This document shows, piece after piece, positions 1-5,212 of a DNA stretch of 5,725 bases. Location of the stretch: assembly GCA_903847545.1 (NCBI GenBank), contig CAINDZ010000636.1, positions 1-5,725 on the forward strand, in the 5' to 3' direction. The notes below the pieces were generated by a model, which did not search any database, was not told the DNA's origin, and worked only from the letters and a program-made list of their open reading frames with translations. Position numbers and translations under genes: made by a program. Each line of letters begins with the position of its first letter. The first letter of the stretch is position 1. The stretch comes from an uncultured bacterium (GTDB taxonomy: Bacteria > Krumholzibacteriota > Krumholzibacteriia > LZORAL124-64-63).

Positions 1-335
1 CGGCCCTCGCGCGTGACCGCATCGTCGCCCGAGCGCACCGACAGCTCGCCCATCACGGTGACGGGGCCGCGCAGGCCCGGACGGAACGCGCGCTCGGGCA
101 GGCGCACGGCGGCGCCGGCGTTCGCGGGGCCCTCGGCGTGGCCCGACAGCAGCCAGGCGATGGTCGCCAGCAAGGCCACCGCCAGCGTGAGTGAGCAACT
201 GAGCAGCAGCCGGGACGAGGCGCCGCGCCTGAGCGGGTGGGCGTGGCCGGTGACCGGCAGCGACGGCGCGCCGGCCAGGGTATAGCGGCCCCGGGCGCGG
301 TGGCCGAGCGCGGGCTGGGGTTCGGTTGGGGTCAT
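1..335 (-). CDS. Unrecognised single-pass membrane protein, N-terminal part (truncated by window edge)
   Basis: An open frame starts at ATG 335-333 and stays open to the left edge (111 complete codons plus 2 nt), so the C-terminus is missing. The start is supported by an upstream AGAAGG, close to the ATG at about 4 nt. The first 40 or so residues are polar and rich in proline, arginine and glycine. One hydrophobic segment follows at about residues 43-64 (LLLSCSLTLAVALLATIAWL). A small, alanine-rich and then arginine-containing stretch comes after it. The pattern suggests a cytoplasmic N-terminal tail, one membrane anchor and an extracytoplasmic C-terminal domain, but the domain that would identify it lies outside the window. 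It reads in the same direction as the bcr operon, 96 nt after bcrD, but is separated from it by a strong hairpin, so it is probably not a bcr operon member. I do not recognise the family. Confidence 0.6.
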   Translation of the reverse strand, partial: MTPTEPQPALGHRARGRYTLAGAPSLPVTGHAHPLRRGASSRLLLSCSLTLAVALLATIAWLLSGHAEGPANAGAAVRLPERAFRPGLRGPVTVMGELSVRSGDDAVTREG

Positions 336-355
336 GGCGCCTTCTGCGGGAGTCG

Positions 356-380
356 TGAGGGGGCGCGGGACGCCCCCTCA
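356..380 (-). terminator. Perfect 10-bp GC-rich hairpin after bcrD; candidate terminator without a U-tract
   Basis: Positions 356-365 (TGAGGGGGCG) are the exact reverse complement of 371-380 (CGCCCCCTCA), with a 5-nt loop at 366-370. The stem begins 52 nt past the bcrD stop and ends about 20 nt before the ATG of the next minus-strand gene. That position fits transcription termination, or 3'-end protection, of the bcr mRNA. No run of T follows the stem on either strand, so it is not a classic intrinsic terminator. It could equally act as a transcript-stabilising or attenuating structure in the leader of the downstream gene. Confidence 0.5.
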
Positions 381-406
381 AGATGACGGACAACCGATGC
401 GGCGCG

Positions 407-420
407 CAAGCCCTTGCTTG
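407..420 (-). repeat. Small stem-loop just after bcrD
   Basis: CAAGC (407-411) pairs with GCTTG (416-420) around a CCTT tetraloop, giving a 5-bp stem about 12 nt downstream of the bcrD stop codon. It precedes the stronger 356-380 hairpin in the bcr transcript. It is short enough to arise by chance and is recorded only as a possible part of the operon's 3' end. Confidence 0.2.
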
Positions 421-431
421 GCGGGGAGCGG

Positions 432-1283
432 TCAGGCGACCTTCCAGGCCGGCTCGGCGCCGCCCAGCTTCCGGTGGCGGAACTCGCCCCAGATGGCCGC
501 GCCGACGGCCCCGGCGAAGATGCTGTCGGGGTGCGTGGCGATGCGCGGCGGCGGGCCGGCCGGCGCCTTCAGCGCGGCGAACTCGTCCTCGAGCGCCTTG
601 ACCAGGCCGACGTCGCCCGCCAGGCCGCCGCTCATGAAGATGACCGGGCCGTGCTCCAGCGAGCGCAGCAACCGCGCGAAGCGGCCCGACATGCTCTCGT
701 GGATGCCGCGCAGGATGTTGGGCGTGCTGACGCCGCGCGAGACCATGTTGATGACGTCGGTCTCGGCCAGCACGGCGCAGATGCCGCTGCACTTCTCGGG
801 GCGGTCGGCCTGCAGCGAGAGCGGGCCGATCTCGGCCTGCGAGACGCCGAGGTAGCGCGCGATGTTCTCCAGGAACTGGCCCGAGCCGGATGCGCACTGG
901 CTGGTCATCTTGTAGTTCAGCACCTTGCCGCGCGGGTCCATCGCCACCGCGCGCGCGTGCAGCGCGCCGGCATCCAGCACGGCCGTGGCGGCCGGTTCCA
1001 GGAACAGCGCGCCGCGGGCGTGCGTGGTCATGCCGTAGAAGTGGCCGGTGGCGAACGCGATGTCCTCGCCCTCGCCGGTCGTGGCCACGTAGTCGATGGC
1101 GGCCACGCCGGCGGCGGCCGTGGCCTGGTTCATGACCTCGTTCACGACGTCGGCGATGTCGCGCTTGCGGATGCGCGAGCTGACCTGCGACAGCAGGCGC
1201 GGCGTGCCATCCGCGAACTCCATGACGACGGCCTTCACGGCCCCGGAGCCGACATCGATGCCGGCGGTGACGGTGTTGGGCAT
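432..1283 (-). CDS. bcrD: Benzoyl-CoA reductase subunit D (ATPase/electron-activation subunit)
   Basis: A 283-residue protein, the usual size for BcrD/BadG (about 30 kDa), of the ASKHA ATPase fold (BcrA/BadF/BadG/BcrD family). With BcrA it hydrolyses ATP to drive low-potential electrons from ferredoxin to the BcrBC module in the cytoplasm. Visible motifs are the phosphate-1 loop GIDVGSGAVK (residues 8-17), a phosphate-2 region VLDAGALHARAVAMD (102-116), and cysteines in MTSQCASGSG (Cys130) and EKCSGICAVLAETD (Cys165, Cys169). In this family one Cys from each of these two regions ligates the bridging [4Fe-4S] cluster. The adenosine motif is FMSGGLAGD (216-224). The start ATG 1283-1281 overlaps the bcrA stop by one base (TGATG). 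AGGAG lies 9 nt upstream, inside bcrA, so translation is probably coupled. It is the last gene of the operon. The GALH motif in place of GGQDTK separates it from BcrA and from generic dehydratase activators. The call is firm, although reductases acting on substituted benzoyl-CoA share this architecture. Confidence 0.93.
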   Translation of the reverse strand: MPNTVTAGIDVGSGAVKAVVMEFADGTPRLLSQVSSRIRKRDIADVVNEVMNQATAAAGVAAIDYVATTGEGEDIAFATGHFYGMTTHARGALFLEPAATAVLDAGALHARAVAMDPRGKVLNYKMTSQCASGSGQFLENIARYLGVSQAEIGPLSLQADRPEKCSGICAVLAETDVINMVSRGVSTPNILRGIHESMSGRFARLLRSLEHGPVIFMSGGLAGDVGLVKALEDEFAALKAPAGPPPRIATHPDSIFAGAVGAAIWGEFRHRKLGGAEPAWKVA

Positions 1284-2563
1284 CAGTTCGCGCTCCTGCG
1301 GGCGAAGATGGAGGCGCCGAGGGCGCCGGTGTAGATGCTGTCCGGCGAGATGTTCAGGACCTTGTCGCCGTAGTTCTCGGTGACCAGCTCGCGCAGGGCC
1401 GCGACCGCGGCGGGGTTGTTGGCCACGCCGCCGGTGAAGGTGAACTCGTCGTCGACGCCGCCCGAGCGCGCCAGCAGGCTCATCGCCCGCAGCATGATCG
1501 CGCGGTGCAGGCCGGCCAGGATGTCCTCGCGCCGCTCGCCCAGCGACAGGCGCTCGCGCAGCTCGGCGCCCGCGAACACGGTGCAGGTCGAGTTGATCTT
1601 CACGGTGCGCGTCGACTGCTGGGCCAGGGGCCCCAGTTCGTGCAGGCCCAGGTTCATCTCGTCGGCGATGTAGCCCAGGTAGCGGCCGCAGCCGGCCGCG
1701 CAGCGGTCGTTCATCTGGAAGCTGGTGACGATGCCGTCGGCGTCGACCTGGATGGCCTTGGTGTCCTGCCCGCCGATGTCCAGCACGGTGCGCGTGCCGC
1801 CGAACATGGTCGAGGCGCCCAGGCCGTGGCAGAGGATCTCCGAGCGGATCATCTCCTTGGGGAACGGCAGGCGCTGGCGGCCGTAGCCGGTGCCCACCTC
1901 GCCGCGCACGGCCAGCTCGGTCTCGACCGCGTGCTGCACGCCGGTGTGGACGTCGGCCGGGTCGCCGATGCGCAGCAGCGCGGCGCCGATGTGGTCGCCG
2001 AAGCCGAGGGCCAGCGGCTCGTTCTCGACCTGGATGATGCACTTGTCGTACAGGCCCAGCAGCATGTCGTAGCTGACGCCATCGGGGTCGGCCAGCTCGC
2101 CGGCGAGGCGCGACCAGGCCGAGCCGACGGCGTCGCGGAAGAAGTCCGAGCGCTTCGACGGGTTGACCTCGGCGAAGCGGTCCAGTTCCTCGGTGCGGAT
2201 GCCGGCGACGATGGCGTCGACGGCCTCGCGGGCCGGCTGCGCCAGGCGGCCGGGGATGTCGAAGGCGGCGGCGCCCAGCGTCAGCTCGTGCAGGCGGCGC
2301 AGCTGGGCCAGCGTCTGCTCGAGCCGGAAGGCGCGCAGCAGCTGCTCGAGGACCTCGTGGCCGGCGGCGGCCGTCACCTCGCGGCGCAGCAGGTTGAAGC
2401 GGGCGTTGATGAACGCCTCGCTGCGGCTGACCTGCGCGGCCCGCTCGTAGTTGGACCGGCTGTTGGTGATGCCGCGCCCGAGGATGTCGCCGTTGTCGTC
2501 CAGCACGATCGACTTGGTGGTCGTCGAGCCGAGGTCGGTGCCGACGTAGCAGGTGATGCTCAT
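1283..2563 (-). CDS. bcrA: Benzoyl-CoA reductase subunit A (ATPase/electron-activation subunit)
   Basis: A 426-residue ASKHA-fold ATPase matching BcrA/BadF. It pairs with BcrD to form the ferredoxin-dependent, ATP-hydrolysing activator of benzoyl-CoA reductase. Motifs: phosphate-1 GTDLGSTTTK (residues 8-17), phosphate-2 VLDIGGQDTKAI (260-271), NDRCAAGCGRYL with Cys288 and Cys292 (285-296), INSTCTVFAGAE with Cys327 (323-334), and adenosine motif FTFTGGVANNP (374-384). Cys288 and Cys327 correspond to the two cluster ligands of dehydratase activators such as HgdC. Residues from about 60 to 235 are an insertion between the phosphate loops that is absent from the roughly 260-residue activators. 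It contains DKCIIQVENEPLALGFGDH (173-191). From memory of the family, this long form is typical of the Thauera/Rhodopseudomonas subtype rather than the Azoarcus (Bzd) subtype. The start ATG overlaps the bcrB stop by 4 nt (ATGA), with GGGAGG 8 nt upstream. The gene is intact, with no frameshift. Confidence 0.94.
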   Translation of the reverse strand: MSITCYVGTDLGSTTTKSIVLDDNGDILGRGITNSRSNYERAAQVSRSEAFINARFNLLRREVTAAAGHEVLEQLLRAFRLEQTLAQLRRLHELTLGAAAFDIPGRLAQPAREAVDAIVAGIRTEELDRFAEVNPSKRSDFFRDAVGSAWSRLAGELADPDGVSYDMLLGLYDKCIIQVENEPLALGFGDHIGAALLRIGDPADVHTGVQHAVETELAVRGEVGTGYGRQRLPFPKEMIRSEILCHGLGASTMFGGTRTVLDIGGQDTKAIQVDADGIVTSFQMNDRCAAGCGRYLGYIADEMNLGLHELGPLAQQSTRTVKINSTCTVFAGAELRERLSLGERREDILAGLHRAIMLRAMSLLARSGGVDDEFTFTGGVANNPAAVAALRELVTENYGDKVLNISPDSIYTGALGASIFARRSAN

Positions 2564-3870
2564 GACGCGCGCGCCTCCCGCGCGCCGCCGCGGCGCGCCT
2601 CGACCATCTGCAGGTAGCTCTCGAGCCGGTTCTTGATGTTGGCGGCCGAGAAATAGCGCGGGTCGACCAGGTCGGACTCGATGAAGCCGCCCGGCAGGCC
2701 CGTGCGCTTCTCGACCTCGCGCAGGATCATCAGCTGGCCGGCCGAGAACGAGTTGCACGACTTCACCGAGTTGATCAGGAAGCCGTCCGCCTTGTAGTCG
2801 ACCAGGTACCTGCACAGCATGTCGATGCGGTTCGGCAGGTTGTGGTTCGTGTAGCAGCCCGCGCAGTAGTCGCCCATGGTGCCGAGCGGGTCCTGCGGGT
2901 TGTGCCGGAACCCGAAGTCGTAGGTGCCGCCGACCTTCGAGTAGGTCGAGGCCACGACGACCGCGCCCTCGTCGGCGAACATCTGCCAGAACTCGCGGAA
3001 GTGCGTCCAGTTGGGCGGGCCCTCGACGACCAGGCGGTACTTCTGGTTGTCCAGCGGTCCGGCCGGGGCCACGGGGCCCAGGCCGGCGTCCAACCGCTCC
3101 TGCACCTCGCGGCGCAGCGCCTGGTAATAGGACACGCCCTCGGGCGTGCCGCGGAAGGCGCTGAAGATGGGGCCCACGTAGTAGACGGCGCCGAAGTAGG
3201 CGTCGATCGGTGACGGCGTGTGCTTGGCCGACTCCAGCACCCAGACCAGGTCGTCCTCGGCCTGCACGCTCAGCTGCAGCCGCTCGCACAGCGCCGCCTC
3301 GTCGTACTTGCGGCCCGAGATCTTCTCGAGCGCGGGGATGACCAGCTCGCGGATCTGCCGGACCATGTACTCGCGGTGCTCGGGCTCGATGACGCCCTCG
3401 CCCTGGTAGGGCACGTGCAGGAACACGCAGGGGCAGTCGTACTGCTCGCGCAGCAGCTCGAACCACTTCATGAACGTGTAGCAGCCGGTGTACGACAGCA
3501 GCAGCAGGTCGGGCTTCGGCAGCTTCGTGCCGGTGGGACCGATGTTGCCGGCCATGGCCATGCCGATGTCGCACTTCACGTACGTGCAGACGTCCTCGCT
3601 GTGTCCGTGCTTCTCGGCCTCGGCGATGTAGTCGCGGCTCTTGCCGCGCATGCCCGACTGCAGGGCGTTGATCTCGGGCAGCACGGGCAGGCAGCCGAAC
3701 GAGCGGATCAGCTCGGTCAGGTTGCCCGGCACGAAGGTGTAGACCACGGGTTCGCCCGTCTCGGGCGCGCGCTCGAGGCGTTCGTAGTGCGCCGCGATCA
3801 TCTCCTTCTGGATGACCATCGACTGGTCCTTCAGGGCGCCGGCACGGGCGTCTGCACGGGTGTCGGACAT
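2560..3870 (-). CDS. bcrB: Benzoyl-CoA reductase subunit B (substrate-reducing module)
   Basis: A 436-residue protein of the 2-hydroxyglutaryl-CoA dehydratase D-component (HgdB-like) family, about the usual BcrB/BadE length. With BcrC it forms the module that binds benzoyl-CoA and passes electrons through [4Fe-4S] clusters to the aromatic ring. Characteristic stretches are VVYTFVPGNLTELIRSFGCLPVLPEINALQ (split here at residues 42-60 and 61-71), DVCTYVKCDIG (Cys95, Cys100), LLSYTGCYTF (Cys130), DYCAGCYTNHNLPNR (Cys336, Cys339) and NSVKSCNSFSAGQ (Cys372). Cys95, Cys130 and Cys372 fall where family members usually supply cluster ligands. That assignment is by position, not by alignment. The start ATG 3870-3868 overlaps the bcrC stop by one base (TGATG). 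A G-rich GGGGGGA about 7 nt upstream is a plausible ribosome site. The last 12 or so residues are Arg/Ala-rich and probably disordered. No transmembrane segments are visible, so it should be cytoplasmic. Confidence 0.93.
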   Translation of the reverse strand: MSDTRADARAGALKDQSMVIQKEMIAAHYERLERAPETGEPVVYTFVPGNLTELIRSFGCLPVLPEINALQSGMRGKSRDYIAEAEKHGHSEDVCTYVKCDIGMAMAGNIGPTGTKLPKPDLLLLSYTGCYTFMKWFELLREQYDCPCVFLHVPYQGEGVIEPEHREYMVRQIRELVIPALEKISGRKYDEAALCERLQLSVQAEDDLVWVLESAKHTPSPIDAYFGAVYYVGPIFSAFRGTPEGVSYYQALRREVQERLDAGLGPVAPAGPLDNQKYRLVVEGPPNWTHFREFWQMFADEGAVVVASTYSKVGGTYDFGFRHNPQDPLGTMGDYCAGCYTNHNLPNRIDMLCRYLVDYKADGFLINSVKSCNSFSAGQLMILREVEKRTGLPGGFIESDLVDPRYFSAANIKNRLESYLQMVEARRGGAREARAS

Positions 3871-5033
3871 CACGCGTCCCCCCACAGTTTGATCGAGTCG
3901 CTGAAGGTGCCGGCCTGTTCGCGGAACTGCTGAAACTGGCCGGAATTCTCGGCGAACTTGAAGGCGATGCACGGGATGCCGGCCTTCTCGGCGCCCTCGC
4001 GCAGCATCGGGCGGTCCAGCAGCGCCGGGTCGCAGAAGCTGGCGGCGGCGAAGATGACGCCGTCGGCCTTCGCTGCGGCGACGCGGTTCTTCATCAGGTT
4101 GCGCTTGCCCTCGGGATCGGGCTCGTAGAGGACCGACGTCTTGACCGCGCCGCGCACCAGGCCCTCGGCCAGCGCGGACAGGGGGTCGCCGTCCAGCGGG
4201 ACGTCGCCGGTCAGGAAGCGGTTCCCGGCCAGGAAGTCGTCGTCGACGATGTAGCAACCGGCGCGCTCGATGGTCTTGATCAGGCCCAGCGGGGGCTGCT
4301 CGCAGAACGAGCCGGTGATGATGACGCGGGTGCGGTCGCGCACGCGCTGGTCGTCGGACTCGGCCGCGGCGGCGTAGGCGCGGGCCATCTCCAGGAACTT
4401 CTCGGGGCCGACGACCTCGCCGGCCCGCATCAGCAGGTAGAGCTCCTCGGTGGGCACCTGCCAGGGCTTGGCGCCGCGCAACGCGTACAGCCCGCGGATG
4501 ACCCCGCGCACCTCGTTGTACAGCGCGACCGAGGCGCGCAGCCTCTCGTCGGTGACCTCGATGCCCGCCACGCGGCCCAGCTCGCGGCGGACGACGTCCA
4601 GCTCGCGGCGCCAGAACTCGGCGCCCATCTGCGGGTCGGCCACCTGCGGCAGGTCCAGGTAGCGCACGTACATCTGCGGGAACAGGATCTGCCACATGCC
4701 CGACAGGTTGCGGATGACGTCGCAGGTGGACGGGAACAGCACCGCCGAGAGCATGTCCAGCCGGCCCGACTGCGCCAGCTCGACGACCGAGCGCGGCAGG
4801 TGGCAGATGTAGCTCTGGTAGAAGGCGTCGCCGCGGATGATTTCGATGTCGCCCGACCCGTGGATGCCGACCGGCAGCATGCCGGCGGCGTGGATCACCT
4901 CGCGGGGGGCGTAGACGGGCAGGTAGCCGCAGGCGTGCCGGCCGGGGTGGTCGGCCAGCCACTGGCGGGCGGCGGTGAAGTCGAGGTCCTCGTAAACCCC
5001 GCGGGCCCAGTCGACGATGGCGGTGCGGCTCAT
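3870..5033 (-). CDS. bcrC: Benzoyl-CoA reductase subunit C (substrate-reducing module)
   Basis: A 387-residue protein, close to the known BcrC/BadD length, and the promoter-proximal gene of the operon. It belongs to the same HgdB-like dehydratase family as BcrB and is its partner in the benzoyl-CoA-reducing core. This core gives cyclohexa-1,5-diene-1-carbonyl-CoA with two electrons and ATP hydrolysis. Motifs are HACGYLPVYAPREVIHAAGM (residues 33-52), SYICHLPRS (Cys77), LFPSTCDVIRNLSGMW (Cys104), ITGSFCEQPP (Cys244), YIVDDDFLAGNRF (261-273) and AASFCDPALLDRP (Cys334), all typical of the gamma subunit. Cys77, Cys104 and Cys334 are the likely cluster ligands by position. The ATG is preceded by GGAGG, with only 4 nt between. 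No upstream in-frame start looks better, because the DNA becomes AT-rich and non-coding there. About 69 nt of leader separates it from the predicted transcription start. Confidence 0.94.
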   Translation of the reverse strand: MSRTAIVDWARGVYEDLDFTAARQWLADHPGRHACGYLPVYAPREVIHAAGMLPVGIHGSGDIEIIRGDAFYQSYICHLPRSVVELAQSGRLDMLSAVLFPSTCDVIRNLSGMWQILFPQMYVRYLDLPQVADPQMGAEFWRRELDVVRRELGRVAGIEVTDERLRASVALYNEVRGVIRGLYALRGAKPWQVPTEELYLLMRAGEVVGPEKFLEMARAYAAAAESDDQRVRDRTRVIITGSFCEQPPLGLIKTIERAGCYIVDDDFLAGNRFLTGDVPLDGDPLSALAEGLVRGAVKTSVLYEPDPEGKRNLMKNRVAAAKADGVIFAAASFCDPALLDRPMLREGAEKAGIPCIAFKFAENSGQFQQFREQAGTFSDSIKLWGDA

Positions 5034-5080
5034 GCTGCCTCCGGCGTCTGTTCAGCTAACCGATTTATTTCAAATCAATT

Positions 5081-5096
5081 AACGAATTAGAACGAA
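5081..5096 (+). repeat. Direct repeat AACGAA, two copies 10 bp apart
   Basis: AACGAA occurs at 5081-5086 and again at 5091-5096, one helical turn apart. The second copy overlaps the CGAACGTTCG palindrome. Such phased half-sites could let one regulator bind cooperatively downstream of the bcr start point. The motif is short, so significance is uncertain. Confidence 0.3.
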
Positions 5097-5102
5097 CGTT
5101 CG
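5093..5102. promoter_or_regulatory. Palindromic operator candidate at the bcr start point
   Basis: CGAACGTTCG is a perfect 10-bp palindrome. It lies directly downstream of the predicted -10 box, about +1 to +10 of the bcr transcript, where a bound repressor would block initiation. Palindromes of this size are typical targets of dimeric repressors such as TetR or MarR family members that sense aromatic acyl-CoA. The regulator itself is not in the window, so the family is a guess. Confidence 0.45.
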
Positions 5103-5108
5103 AAATAA

Positions 5109-5137
5109 ATCTTAGTGGAACGGTAGGCCCCTGTCAA
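5109..5137 (-). promoter_or_regulatory. Sigma70-type promoter of the bcrCBAD operon
   Basis: Read on the minus strand, TTGACA (5137-5132) is a perfect -35 consensus. A 17-nt spacer, the optimal length, follows, and then TAAGAT (5114-5109), which matches the TATAAT -10 consensus at 4 of 6 bases, including the key T1, A2 and T6. Transcription would start near 5100-5103, giving a leader of about 69 nt before the bcrC ATG. The DNA just downstream is the only AT-rich stretch in the window, which fits promoter melting and regulation. Confidence 0.65.
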
Positions 5138-5212
5138 CCGTGTTTCTGAAGGCGTGCGCGTGGTAGGCTTTCGGCAGGCTCGTCCACCCCTCGGCGGGCC
5201 GGGGAGCCTGAC

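Larger units (their letters stand above)
5062..5111. repeat. Spaced inverted repeat, 10-bp perfect arms, in the bcr promoter region
   Basis: GATTTATTTC at 5062-5071 is exactly reverse-complementary to GAAATAAATC at 5102-5111. The arms are separated by 30 nt, so their centres are 40 bp apart, close to four DNA helical turns. The right arm overlaps the predicted -10 element and start point of the bcr promoter. The left arm lies in the leader. This looks like two facing copies of a protein-binding site more than an RNA hairpin, because most of the right arm would be upstream of the transcript start. AT-rich composition makes chance matches easier, so this is a candidate only. Confidence 0.4.

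Noticed and set aside
414..1334. Long plus-strand open frame of 306 codons opposite bcrD
   Set aside because: Its translation is low-complexity (Ala, Arg, Gly, His, Asp) and it lies entirely antisense to a clearly recognisable bcrD. It is a by-product of very high GC at third codon positions.
1505..2617. Long plus-strand open frame of 370 codons opposite bcrA
   Set aside because: Composition is skewed to Ala, Val, Gly, Asp and Gln with no family motif, and bcrA on the other strand is unmistakable. It is a shadow frame.
3220..3933. Plus-strand open frame of 237 codons opposite bcrB and the end of bcrC
   Set aside because: It spans a gene junction antisense to two confident genes and has low-complexity composition, so it is not a gene.
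2560..4962. Apparent giant minus-strand frames suggesting a fused 763- or 800-residue protein
   Set aside because: The N-terminal extensions are low-complexity Arg/Ala/Pro reading-through of the upstream gene in another frame. The true bcrA and bcrB starts are set by overlapping stop codons and ribosome sites.
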